Source: Streptomyces bauhiniae
GTDB lineage: Bacteria; Actinomycetota; Actinomycetes; Streptomycetales; Streptomycetaceae
Length of the DNA stretch: 64,000 bases
Assembly (NCBI RefSeq): GCF_004784475.1
Contig: NZ_SRRT01000004.1
Coordinates: forward strand, 1-64,000
Direction: 5' to 3'
Part shown: piece after piece, positions 51,974-60,933 of the stretch
Layout of the letters: each line of letters begins with the position of its first letter
Position numbering within the stretch: the first letter of the stretch is position 1
Notes under the pieces: model-generated
Databases searched by the model: none
Told to the model about the DNA's origin: nothing
The model's input: only the letters and a program-made list of their open reading frames with translations
Made by a program: the position numbers and the translations under genes

Positions 51974-52762
51974 ATGCTCACCACCCGTTTCCCCGACGGC
52001 GCTCCGAACTGGATCGACCTCGGCTCCCCCGATCTCGAGTCGAGCCTCGCCTTCTACGGCGGCCTCTTCGGCTGGCAGCCCGCGCCCGCCGGCCCGGAGA
52101 CGGGCGGCTATGTCCTTCTCCAGCTCGGCGGCAGGACGGCCGCCGGCGCGATGGCTCTGGACCCGGAGCGCGGCCGGGCGGGCTGGACGGTGTACTTCCG
52201 CTGCGCGGACGCGCTCGGCACCGCCGAGGCCGCCGGGGTGGCGCACGGCGCGGTGGTGTTCTGGCCGACGGAGCTGCTGGGACTCGGCCGGGTGGCGGGC
52301 CTGAAGGACCGGGCCGGGGCCGCGTTCCGCGTCTGGCAGCCGGACCCGGTGGAGGGCCTGGACGCGGCGACCGAGCCGGGCGCCCTCTGCTGGGTCGAGC
52401 TGCACACCCCGGACGTGGCGGCGGCCGCGGCCTTCTACCACCGGGTGCTCGGCGTGGAGACCTCCGGCGTCGAGTTCCCCGGCGGGGTCTACACCTCGCT
52501 GTACCCCGGCGGCGCCGACGAGGACGCCATGTTCGGCGGCATCGTCCCCACCTTCGAGGACCCCGCCGGCACTGCCCCCGCCTGGCTCCCGTACTTCGGC
52601 ACGGACGACACCGACGCCACGGTGGCCCGCGCGGCGGAACTCGGCGGCTCGGTACGCCTCCCCGCCACCAGCGTCCCCGGCGTGGGCCGCCTGGCCCGCC
52701 TCGCCGACCCGCACGGGTACGAGTTCGCGGTGATCAAGGGCGACCCGGCGCAAACCGCCTAG
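51974..52762 (+). CDS. Two-domain VOC (glyoxalase/dioxygenase-fold) protein
   Basis: A 262-residue protein made of two VOC modules: residues ~10-125 (NWIDLGSPDLESSLAFYGGL) and ~138-258 (CWVELHTPDVAAAAAFYHRV). The family includes glyoxalases and antibiotic-binding proteins; the substrate here is unknown. ATG 51974 preceded by AGGAGG. The stop overlaps the convergent LacI gene by 4 bp. Confidence 0.9.
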   Translation: MLTTRFPDGAPNWIDLGSPDLESSLAFYGGLFGWQPAPAGPETGGYVLLQLGGRTAAGAMALDPERGRAGWTVYFRCADALGTAEAAGVAHGAVVFWPTELLGLGRVAGLKDRAGAAFRVWQPDPVEGLDAATEPGALCWVELHTPDVAAAAAFYHRVLGVETSGVEFPGGVYTSLYPGGADEDAMFGGIVPTFEDPAGTAPAWLPYFGTDDTDATVARAAELGGSVRLPATSVPGVGRLARLADPHGYEFAVIKGDPAQTA

Positions 52763-53766
52763 GCGGACGCCCGGCGGACGATCGTGGTCGGCAGGATGAC
52801 GCCCCCGGCCTGTCCGCCGCCCAGGAGGAGGCGGGCCATGATGCGGCCCATCTCCTCTATGTCCTGGCGGACCGTGGTGAGCGGGGGGTCGGTCTGTTCG
52901 GCCACCGGGGCCATGTCGTCGAAGCCGATCACCGCGACGTCCTCGGGGACCCGGCGCCCGTGTGCGCGCAGGACGCGGAGCGCGCCGAGGGCGGTGAGGT
53001 CGTTGGCGGCGAAGACGGCGTCGACGTCGGGGCGCCGGGCGAGGAGTTCGCGCATCGCGTGTTCGCCGCCGCCCGGGGTGAAGTCGCTCTCCACGATCAG
53101 CCCGGGGTCGGCGTCGCCCATCACGTCCCGGTAGCCGTCCAGCCGGTCCACGGCGGAGGTCTGGTCCAGGGCGCCGGTGATGTGCGCGATCCGGGTCCGG
53201 CCGAGGCCGACGAGGTGCCGTACCGCGTCGCGGGCGCCGCCCCGGTTGTCGCTGTCGACGTACACCGCGCCGCCGGTGTCCCCGTCGTCCCAGTCGGGGC
53301 GGCCGCCGAAGACCGTGCGGACGCCCGCGTCGCGGATCAGGCCGGGCAGCGGGTCGTCCAGGTGGAGGGAGAAGACCAGGGCGCCGTCGACATGGCCGCC
53401 GGCGAGGTAGCGGGCGACGCGGGCGTGGTCGTCGCGGCCCTCGGTGAGCAGCAGGACCAACTGGTTGTCGTGGGCGGTGAGTTCCTTGCTGATGCCGCGC
53501 AACTGGGCGGCGAAGAAGGGGTCCGCGAAGACGCGGGTGCCGGGTTCGGCGATGACGACCGCGACGGCGTCGTGCCGTTTGGTGACCAGGCTGCGGGCGG
53601 CCTGGTTGGGGACGTAGCCGAGTTCGTCGACCGCCTGGCGGACGCGGGTGACGAGCGAGTCGCGTACGCCGTCGCCGCCGTTGACGACCCGCGAGACGGT
53701 GGCGCGGGACACCCCGGCCCGCGCGGCCACTGCCTCCAGCGTGGGACGCGACACTGCCTCGGTCAC
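52759..53766 (-). CDS. LacI family transcriptional regulator
   Basis: A 335-residue repressor. The LacI helix-turn-helix is TLEAVAARAGVSRATVSRVV followed by the hinge helix region YVPNQAARSLVTKR. The periplasmic-binding-protein-like effector domain follows (VFAANDLTALGALRVL, VAVIGFDDM). GTG start 53766 with GAGGAG upstream. The controlled sugar genes are not adjacent, so the target may be elsewhere. Confidence 0.93.
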   Translation of the reverse strand: MTEAVSRPTLEAVAARAGVSRATVSRVVNGGDGVRDSLVTRVRQAVDELGYVPNQAARSLVTKRHDAVAVVIAEPGTRVFADPFFAAQLRGISKELTAHDNQLVLLLTEGRDDHARVARYLAGGHVDGALVFSLHLDDPLPGLIRDAGVRTVFGGRPDWDDGDTGGAVYVDSDNRGGARDAVRHLVGLGRTRIAHITGALDQTSAVDRLDGYRDVMGDADPGLIVESDFTPGGGEHAMRELLARRPDVDAVFAANDLTALGALRVLRAHGRRVPEDVAVIGFDDMAPVAEQTDPPLTTVRQDIEEMGRIMARLLLGGGQAGGVILPTTIVRRASA

Positions 53767-53827
53767 TCGGTGCTCCTCATCGGCGGCTGTGATCAGGATA
53801 GCCGCGGGGCCCGGCGCCGTTCCGGGC

Positions 53828-54850
53828 TCAGGAGGGCGCCTGGTCCTTGCGCGCCCGGCTCGGCTGCACCCGCTTGGGCTCGCCGGGCATCTTCGGGTAC
53901 TCCGGCGGGTACGGCAGGTCACCGAGCCCGTGCTCGGCCTCGTCGCGGCGGGCCAGGTCCAGCAGGGCTTCGAGGGAGTAGCGGTGGTCGTCCATGTCGG
54001 CGTGCACATCGCCCAGTTCGGCGAAGCGGCGTGGCATGGTGACGATGTCGAAGTCGCGCGGCCGGGCGTCGGCGACCTCGTCCCAGCGCAGCGGCGCGGA
54101 GACGGTGGCGTCGGGCAGCGGGCGGACGGAGTAGGCGGAGGCGATGGTGCGGTCGCGCGCGGTCTGGTTGTAGTCCAGGAAGATGCGCTCGCCCCGCTCC
54201 TCCTTCCACCACTTCACCGTCACGTGCTCCGGCATCCGGCGGGCCAGCTCCCGGCCGACGGCGATGGCCGCGCGCCGCACCTGGGTGAAGGTCCAGCGCG
54301 GCTCGATGGGCACGAAGACGTGCAGGCCACGCCCGCCGGAGGTCTTGGGCCAGCCCCGCAGGCCGCCGAACTCCTCCAGAATCGCCCGGAGTTCGAAGGC
54401 GGCGCGGACCGCGTCCTCGTAGCCGGTGCCGGGCTGCGGGTCGAGGTCGAGGCGGAGTTCGTCGGGGTGGTCGACGTCGTCGCGGCGCACCGGCCAGGGA
54501 TGGAAGGTGAGCGTGCCGTACTGGGCGGCCCACACCGCGGCCGCCTCCTCGGTGGGGCACATCTCGTCGGCGCTGCGCCCGCTGGGGAAGGTGATGTGGG
54601 CGGTGGGAATCCAGGACGGCATGTTCTTCGGCGCGCGCTTCTGGTAGAACCACTCCCCCTCCAGGCCCTCCGGGTAGCGCTGGAGGGTGGTGGGGCGGTC
54701 CCGCAGGGCGCGCAGCACGCCGGGGCCGACCGCCGCGTAGTACTGGGCGATGTCGAGCTTGGTGTAGCCGTGCGCGGGGAAGAACACCCGCTCCGGGTGG
54801 GTCAGCCGTACGGTCCGGCCGCCCACCTGAAGTTCCACCGCATCGCCCAT
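53828..54850 (-). CDS. Stand-alone LigD-type DNA polymerase/primase (NHEJ)
   Basis: A 340-residue archaeo-eukaryotic primase-like polymerase corresponding to the LigD POL domain. Metal-site aspartates lie in ELRLDLDPQPG, with SGGRGLHVFVPIEPRW and IFLDYNQTARDRTIASAYS also conserved. It fills and extends ends during non-homologous end joining. It is divergent from an ATP-dependent ligase gene across 73 bp, so polymerase and ligase are separate polypeptides here. No Ku gene is in the window. Confidence 0.93.
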   Translation of the reverse strand: MGDAVELQVGGRTVRLTHPERVFFPAHGYTKLDIAQYYAAVGPGVLRALRDRPTTLQRYPEGLEGEWFYQKRAPKNMPSWIPTAHITFPSGRSADEMCPTEEAAAVWAAQYGTLTFHPWPVRRDDVDHPDELRLDLDPQPGTGYEDAVRAAFELRAILEEFGGLRGWPKTSGGRGLHVFVPIEPRWTFTQVRRAAIAVGRELARRMPEHVTVKWWKEERGERIFLDYNQTARDRTIASAYSVRPLPDATVSAPLRWDEVADARPRDFDIVTMPRRFAELGDVHADMDDHRYSLEALLDLARRDEAEHGLGDLPYPPEYPKMPGEPKRVQPSRARKDQAPS

Positions 54851-54923
54851 GCGGCCACCGTAGGCGTACCCCGCGCGGCCCGCACACCGGGCGGTGGCGG
54901 GTGGGGGCGCGCAGAATCGGCGT

Positions 54924-56000
54924 ATGGACCTGCCGGTGATGCCGCCCGTGAAGCCGATGCTCGCCAAGGCGGTGGCGAAGATCCCGCCCGGCATGCACTA
55001 CGAGGCGAAGTGGGACGGCTTCCGGGCGATCGTGTTCCGCGACGGCGACGAGGTCGAGCTGGGCAGCCGGACCGGCAAGCCGCTGACCAGGTACTTTCCC
55101 GAGCTGGTGGCGGCGCTGAAGGAGCGGCTGCCGGCGCGCTGCGTGGTGGACGGGGAGATCGTGATCGCGCGGGAGGGGCATCTGGACTTCGACGCGCTGA
55201 CCGAGCGCATCCATCCGGCGGACTCGCGGGTGCGGACGCTGGCCGAGCGCACCCCGGCGTCCTTCGTCGCCTTCGACCTGCTGGCGCTGGACGACCACGC
55301 CCTGCTGGACGTCCCCCTGACCGACCGGCGGGCACTGCTGGACCGGGCGCTGGCCGGGGTGACCCCACCGGTGCACCTGGCGCCCGCGACGACGGACGTG
55401 GCGGAGGCGCGCCGCTGGTTCGAGCAGTACGAGGGCGCCGGTCTTGACGGGGTGGTGGCCAAGCCGCTGACGGTGCCCTACCTCCAGGACGAGCGGGCCA
55501 TGTTCAAGGTCAAGCACGAGCGGACGGCGGACGTGGTGGCCGCCGGGTACCGCCTGCACAAGAGCGGCCCGGTGGTGGGCTCGCTGCTGCTCGGGCTGTA
55601 CGACGACGAGGGCGCGCTCCAGCACGTGGGCGTGGCCGCCGCGTTCACGATGAAGCGGCGCGCGGAGCTGGTGGAGGAGCTGGCGCCGCTCAGGATGGAC
55701 GACGTGAGCGGGCATCCGTGGGCGCGCTGGGCGGAGGAGGCGGCGCACGAGACGGCACGGCTGCCGGGGGCGCCGAGCCGCTGGTCGGGCAAGAAGGACC
55801 TGTCCTGGGTGCCGCTGCGTCCGGATCGGGTCGCGGAGGTGGCGTACGACCACATGGAGAACGGCCGCCGCTTCCGGCACACCGCCCGCTTCCGCCGCTG
55901 GCGCCCGGACCGCACCCCGGAGAGCTGTACGTTCGCCCAGTTGGAGGAGCCGGTGCGCTACGACCTGGCGGAGATCCTGGGCGGTGCGCCCGGGGCGTGA
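54924..56000 (+). CDS. ATP-dependent DNA ligase (LigC/LigD-ligase type)
   Basis: A 358-residue ligase. The adenylated lysine is K29 in EAKWDGFR; motif III-like FVAFDLLAL, motif IV GLDGVVAKP and motif V MFKVKHER are present. A C-terminal OB fold completes the short form. Likely seals NHEJ ends with the divergent polymerase. ATG 54924; upstream CAGAAT could be a leaderless -10. Converges with the LAL-type gene, stops 8 bp apart. Confidence 0.93.
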   Translation: MDLPVMPPVKPMLAKAVAKIPPGMHYEAKWDGFRAIVFRDGDEVELGSRTGKPLTRYFPELVAALKERLPARCVVDGEIVIAREGHLDFDALTERIHPADSRVRTLAERTPASFVAFDLLALDDHALLDVPLTDRRALLDRALAGVTPPVHLAPATTDVAEARRWFEQYEGAGLDGVVAKPLTVPYLQDERAMFKVKHERTADVVAAGYRLHKSGPVVGSLLLGLYDDEGALQHVGVAAAFTMKRRAELVEELAPLRMDDVSGHPWARWAEEAAHETARLPGAPSRWSGKKDLSWVPLRPDRVAEVAYDHMENGRRFRHTARFRRWRPDRTPESCTFAQLEEPVRYDLAEILGGAPGA

Positions 56001-56007
56001 GTGGGTT

Positions 56008-58687
56008 TCAGCCGCCGAGGTGCTCCAGCGCTCCGCTCGCGCGGGCCACGAGTCCGTCGGCGCCGCACGCCTGGGCCAGGTCGAGGCCGCGGGTGAGTTC
56101 GGCGCGGGAGCGGGCGAGGATGCCGTGCTCGACGCGGGCGGCGGCGTGCTCGTACTGGCAGGGTGACGCCTCCAGGTAGGCGACGGCCTTGGCGGCGAGG
56201 CGTTCGGCGCGCGGGCCGGTCTCCAGGGCGGCGGCGCAGCGCAGGGCCTCTCCTATGGCGGTGTCGGTGCCGAACCGCTCGGCCTGGCGGCGGGCGTCGG
56301 TGAGGAGCGCGCGGGCCCGTTCCGGGTCGTGCGGGGCGAGGGCGCGGGCCAGGTCGACGGCCCAGGGCGCGAGCACCGGGTTGTGGCCGCCTCGGGAGGC
56401 GGCGGTCTTCTCGGCGGCCTCCAGTTCGTTGATGCCCTCCTCGGTGCGGCCCACGGCGAGCAGCAGCCGTCCGCGTACGGAGCGGATGTCGGGCAGCACG
56501 ATGGTGGAGGGGTAGGGCGGGGCGAAGCCGTAGCTCTCGGCGACGGTCCACGCCTGGGCGACATGGCCGCGGGCGAGCAGGGTGTCGACCAGGCCGCAGG
56601 TCGCCGACCAGTACAGCGGCAGGCCCCGGCCGACCCGCTCGGCCAGCCGGAGCGCCTCGCGCAGCGCGCCCTCGGCGTCCTGGAGCTTGCCCTGCCTGCG
56701 GTAGGCGAGGCCGAGGTAGGCGTTGGCCAGCGAGAGGTGGCCGCCGTGCCAGCCGGCGCGGGTGTAGGCGCGCAGGGCCTCGGAGAAGAGGCTCTCGGCG
56801 CGGTCGAGCCGGTCGGTGTGGGCGTAGGCGCTGCCGAGCATCATCAGCAGCTCGACGCCCCACTCGTCGTCGGTCCAGCCGAGGCCGGGGGCGAGGCGGC
56901 CGTTGACCAGGGCGCGGTCGCACAGCTCGACCACCTGCTCGGCGTTCTCGCCGTGGGTCATGGCGTCGAAGCCGCGCAGGATCAGCAGGGCGCGCTCGGA
57001 GTTGTCGCGTCCGGTGCAGGTGGCGGCGAGTTCGGCCAGGCGCCGGGAGCGTTCCGGGGAGACGGTCTCGCCGTGCACGGCCTCCCAGGTGAACTGCACG
57101 GCCTGCAGCCGCATCCGTACCGGGCCCGGTTCGTGCCGGTTGGCCTCGGCCTCCACGGTACGGACGGCCTCCTCCAACTGGTCGTTGTGGAGCAGGGCCT
57201 GGGAGAGCCGGATGGAGGCGTCCACCCGCTGGGCGCTGTCGAGTCCGGGGGCGGCGAGGGCGTCGCGGAGGTGCTCGATGGTGAGCGCGGGCGCCGACAG
57301 CAGCCGGGCGCGGCCGAGTTCGTAGAGCACCTGGGCCCGTACCTCGGGCAACGGGGGTTCCTTCAGGGCGCGTTCGAGGCAGGCGCAGGCGGCGTCGGGG
57401 GCGCCGACGGCGAGGTGTTCGCGGGCGGCCTCGCGCAGTTGCTCGACCAGTGCCTCGTCGCCCTCGGGGTGCACCTTGAGCAGGTGCCGGGCGGCCTCGG
57501 CGGCGCTGCGGCCGGTCTCGGTGACGATGTTGGCGGCGATGCCGTGCATGGCGGTGCGCATCGCGTCCGTGATGGAGTCGTAGACGGCGGAGGCGATCAG
57601 CGGGTGCACGAACTCCAGGGTGATGTCCTGGGGTTGGGGCGCGGCCGGGTCGGGGGCGACCTCGGCGAGGATACGGGCGCCGCAGAGCAGCTCGGCGCAG
57701 TGGGCGGCGGTGCCGGCGTCCATCATGGCGAGCCGGGCGACCAGGCCGACCGGGCTGCCGGTGCCGAGGATGGCGGCCGCCCAGGCGAACTTGGTGGGCT
57801 CGACGCCGAGTTCCTGGAGCCGGCTGACGAGTCCGCCGCCGCGCGCCGAGCGGTTGAGGTCGCGCAGTTCGGCGGCGCGGTCCTCGCTGGGCTGGAGTTC
57901 GCGGTCGCGGACCTTGGCGAGGAGTTCCACGGTGTCGTAGGCGTTGCCGCCGGTGACGGCCCAGACCTCGCGGCAGAACGGGTCGTCGGCCTGCGGGCCG
58001 ACGGTGGCGCGGGTGAGCCCGGCGGTGGCCTCGGGGGTGAGCGCGCTGAGGTTGCTGATCGGGCGGCCCGCGGCGGCGATGTCGTCCAGCAGCCGGGCGC
58101 TCTCGCCGTGGGCCTCGCCGGGCCTGCGGGCGACCACCACGAGCACGGGCAGGTCGGCGAGGCGCTGGGCGAAGGCGGCGAGCCAGCGCAGCGTCTCCAG
58201 GTCGGCCCAGTGGGCGTCGTCGATCAGGAGGACCAGCGGATACGTGTCGTCGGCGAGGCGGCTCACCGCGTACACGAGTCCGTCGCACACATAGCTCGGG
58301 TCGGGGCTGCCCTCGCCGGGCTCCACGATGCCGAGGGCGGGGCCGGAGATGTCGGTACCAGGAGCCGAGGTGGTCGCGGGCCTCGTCCGGGGTGAGGGCG
58401 GCGAGCGCGGGCTGGAGGAGCTGGCGCAGGACGTGGAACGGGACGGACTTGAGGGTCTCGCCCGCGCGGGCCGACCAGACCACGCAGCCCCGGCGTTCGG
58501 CGATGCGGCGTATCTCGGCGAGCAGGGCGGTCTTGCCGAGTCCGGCCTCGCCGCGGAAGAGGAGGAGGCTGCCGGCGGACGACCGGTCGGCGCACAGCAG
58601 CTCGATCGCCTCGGTGACGGTGGCGATCTCCGCTTCCCGCTCCCACAGGTAGCCCGAGGCGACCGCCTGTGGCCGCTCCTCCGTCAT
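56008..58687 (-). pseudogene. LAL-type AAA ATPase regulator, frameshifted and lacking a LuxR helix-turn-helix
   Basis: The N-terminal 111 codons (start ATG 58687, GGAGGT 6 nt upstream) carry Walker A GEAGLGKTALL. They run in one frame to TGG-TAC at 58360-58355. The rest, with Walker B LLIDDAHWADLE and long tetratricopeptide-like repeats, is in another frame from 58353 to 56008. One extra G on the + strand at 58354/58355 explains the shift; removing it gives an 892-residue protein. The C-terminus ends GALEHLGG, where large LuxR-type regulators usually continue into a helix-turn-helix. Either a real mutation or a sequencing error. Confidence 0.8.
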
Positions 58688-58857
58688 CCCGTTACCTCCA
58701 CAGGTAGTCCGAACGGCGTACGAAGAACGAGCGTAGCCGCCCGAACGGGCCATTGGCGCCTGCTCCGGGCAGGTGGTGCCCCGCGGGGTGAGCCGGGTTC
58801 CGGCGCGGCTGACGAACACCCCTCCCGACCGGCCGGTTTGTGCCCCTGTCTACGTCA

Positions 58858-58871
58858 ACTCTGTTCAGAGT
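58858..58871. promoter_or_regulatory. ACTCTG-TT-CAGAGT palindrome
   Basis: A perfect 6-bp inverted repeat with a 2-nt spacer in the ~295-bp region (58688-58983) between the LAL-type gene and the DUF2510 gene. TTGACC follows at about 58880. Possible operator or promoter element for either divergent gene; nothing else was recognised in this stretch. Confidence 0.4.
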
Positions 58872-58983
58872 CAGACTTATTGACCAGGAATCGGATAAAC
58901 CTGTGATTCGGTAGGGGACGCCCGGGCGCCCTGACGGCGGGTGCTCTCATCCGGCTTTCACCGACTCCTCATACGGTATGCCC

Positions 58984-59958
58984 ATGACGCAGGTGACTCC
59001 TCCCGGCTGGTATCCCGACCCCGGACAGACGCACGACACTCCGCCCACCGAGCGCTGGTGGGACGGCAACGCCTGGACGGCCGAGGTCCGTCCGGCCGGG
59101 TCGGCCCAGGCCGCTCCCCCGCCCGCCTACCCGCCGTACGCGTACGGCGGGTATCCCGCACAGCCCCCGGCCGGGAACCGGCGCGGACTGCGCACCGGCA
59201 TAGCCGTCGCGGCGGCGGCCGCGGTGCTGGCGTGCATCGGGGTCGGCGTGTACGCGCTGGCCAAGGACTCCGGCGGCGGCGACCGCGCCGACTCTCGGCC
59301 CGGGCAGGGGCAGGAGCGCCGCCAGGAGGGGCCGGGCGATTCGCAGGGAGGGCCCGGCGGCCCGCAGGGAGGGCCGGGCGACCCGCAGGAGTCGCCGTCC
59401 CCCGACCGGTCGGCCGCGCCCAAGGTGCGCGGTGGCGGCACCCTGCCGGACCCGGTCAACGGGATCAGCATGCCGGTACCCGAGGGCTGGACCGGCCAGG
59501 CGTTCGCCATCGGCGCCCAGGTGACCTCGGACAAGTCCTACAAGTGTCCCGGCGACACCTCCAAGAACTGCACGGCGGGCGGCGCGTACTCGGCGCCGGC
59601 CCAGGTGCTGGGCACGCGCGGCGAGACGGCCGAGGCGGTCGCCAGGGCCGATGTCGCGGCCAACGCCGAGGAGTCGTACGGCGGGAACTCCTACGGCGGC
59701 ATCACCTCGCACCAGGTGCTGGCGTCGCGGGCGGTGACGGTGGCCGGACAGAAGGGCTACCTGGTGCGCTGGAAGGCGGTCACCAGCAAGGGCGCCGACG
59801 GGTATGTGGAGTCGGCCGCGTTCCCCTCGCCCGCCGATCCGAGCCGGATGCTGGTGGTGCGCTTCGGGCTGGACGTGGGGCAGTCCACGGGGGTGATGGA
59901 CGAGATCCTCAAGGGGATCAAGGTGTCGTCCGGCGGGGGGAACGGCCAGGACGTCTGA
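58984..59958 (+). CDS. DUF2510 membrane-anchored protein
   Basis: A 324-residue protein. The N-terminal DUF2510 motif is PPGWYPDPGQ with RWWDGNAWT, then a Pro/Tyr-rich stretch, one transmembrane helix (GIAVAAAAAVLACIGVGVYA), a Gly/Pro/Gln-rich repeat linker and an extracellular domain with two cysteines (SYKCPGDTSKNC). Function unknown. TACGGT at 58972-58977 lies 6 nt before the ATG at 58984, favouring that leaderless start; an ATG at 58978 is in frame. Confidence 0.87.
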   Translation: MTQVTPPGWYPDPGQTHDTPPTERWWDGNAWTAEVRPAGSAQAAPPPAYPPYAYGGYPAQPPAGNRRGLRTGIAVAAAAAVLACIGVGVYALAKDSGGGDRADSRPGQGQERRQEGPGDSQGGPGGPQGGPGDPQESPSPDRSAAPKVRGGGTLPDPVNGISMPVPEGWTGQAFAIGAQVTSDKSYKCPGDTSKNCTAGGAYSAPAQVLGTRGETAEAVARADVAANAEESYGGNSYGGITSHQVLASRAVTVAGQKGYLVRWKAVTSKGADGYVESAAFPSPADPSRMLVVRFGLDVGQSTGVMDEILKGIKVSSGGGNGQDV

Positions 59959-59981
59959 GCCGGGCCGCCCGAAAAAGTCCG

Positions 59982-60026
59982 GGCCGGGCGGAATCCCCCT
60001 CCGCTCAAGGGGGACCCCGCCCGGCC
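59982..60026. terminator. Two-part hairpin terminator between convergent genes
   Basis: Outer 10-bp stem (59982-59991 with 60017-60026) and inner 7-bp stem (59994-60000 with 60008-60014), 7-nt loop. Lies after the DUF2510 gene and before the convergent TetR stop. Confidence 0.88.
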
Positions 60027-60116
60027 TGGGCGTGCGCCGCCCCCGTCCCCACGGTGCGGCGCGTCCAGGTCACCGTTCAGTCATCCCGTGAACGGCGGCC
60101 TGGGGTCTGCAACGGC

Positions 60117-60746
60117 CTACTCGGCCGGTTTCCTCGTCAGGCCGAGCGCGGGAAGCACGACGGCCTCCACGAACCCGGCCAGGTAGTCGGCGTCGGCATA
60201 CTGCCCGCACAGCACAGGCCGCACGCGCAGCACGCCGAACATCATCGCCGGTACGTACTCCAGCGCGGGGTGGCCCGCCGGGACCTCGCCCCGCGCCACG
60301 CCCCGCTCCAGCATCTCCTGGAGCGCGGCGATCTCCGGGTGGACCAGCGCCTCGCGCAGCGCCTCGGCCAGTTCCCGGTCGTCGGTGACGGCGTGCCCGA
60401 GCGACTGGAGCAGCCGGGTGTCCTTGCCCGACCAGTCCCCCGCGGCCCGCGCGGCCTGCCGCAGGTCCTCGGTGAGCGAGCCGGTGTCGATGCCGGCGAA
60501 CCGCACCTTGCGGCTGGCGCGCAGCGCTGCGGCGACGAACTGGGGCTTGGTCTTCCACTGCCGGTAGAGCGTGGACTTGCTGCACCGGGTGCTGGCGGCG
60601 ATGCCCTCCATGGTGACGGACTCGTAGCCGCAGTGGCGGATCTGGTCGAGCACGGCGTCGAAGAACTCCTGCTCACGCTCGGGCGTGAGCTTGGAGCGGC
60701 GCGAGGCGACGACCGTCTCCGGTTCGTCCGCGGCCTGCGACGTCAT
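60117..60746 (-). CDS. TetR family transcriptional regulator
   Basis: A 209-residue repressor. The N-terminal helix-turn-helix is VTMEGIAASTRCSKSTLYRQW; the C-terminal part is a helical ligand-binding domain. ATG start at 60746 (MTSQAADEPE); the longer frame reads through the operator repeat and was rejected. It is divergent from the PAP2-transporter operon across a 58-bp inverted repeat and most likely represses both itself and that operon. Confidence 0.93.
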   Translation of the reverse strand: MTSQAADEPETVVASRRSKLTPEREQEFFDAVLDQIRHCGYESVTMEGIAASTRCSKSTLYRQWKTKPQFVAAALRASRKVRFAGIDTGSLTEDLRQAARAAGDWSGKDTRLLQSLGHAVTDDRELAEALREALVHPEIAALQEMLERGVARGEVPAGHPALEYVPAMMFGVLRVRPVLCGQYADADYLAGFVEAVVLPALGLTRKPAE

Positions 60747-60804
60747 ACCTGGCTTCCCCTCACTCGTCCCCGGCGTGTGCTGCCCGATCCCAGTGTGTCG
60801 CACT

Positions 60805-60862
60805 GTACCGATACGCCAGTGTACCGGTACTCGACCGTATCGGTACACTGGCGTATCGGTAC
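60805..60862. promoter_or_regulatory. 58-bp perfect inverted repeat: TetR operator between divergent genes
   Basis: Arms 60805-60826 and 60841-60862 are exact reverse complements (22 bp) around a 14-bp centre. Each arm contains two related half sites of the form GTACCGRTAC in tandem 16 nt apart. TACACT, a good -10 sequence, occurs on both strands symmetrically (60844-60849 on +, 60818-60823 on -). This suggests overlapping divergent promoters inside the operator. Confidence 0.85.
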
Positions 60863-60933
60863 GGAAACGTATCGCTGAGTTCGGAAGCCGTCCGGACCCA
60901 GCACGCACCACCGTCAGTGAAGGGGGCCGGGGG

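Noticed and set aside
55958..58819. 953-codon open frame on the minus strand as one intact gene
   Set aside because: Only its first part (codons from 58687 to 58355) is protein-like; after that it is the wrong frame of the LAL-type ATPase, so it is treated as a frameshift.
60117..60911. 264-aa version of the TetR regulator starting at 60911
   Set aside because: The extra N-terminus would be encoded by the operator repeat itself (VYRYGRVPVHWRIG), which is a translation of the palindrome.
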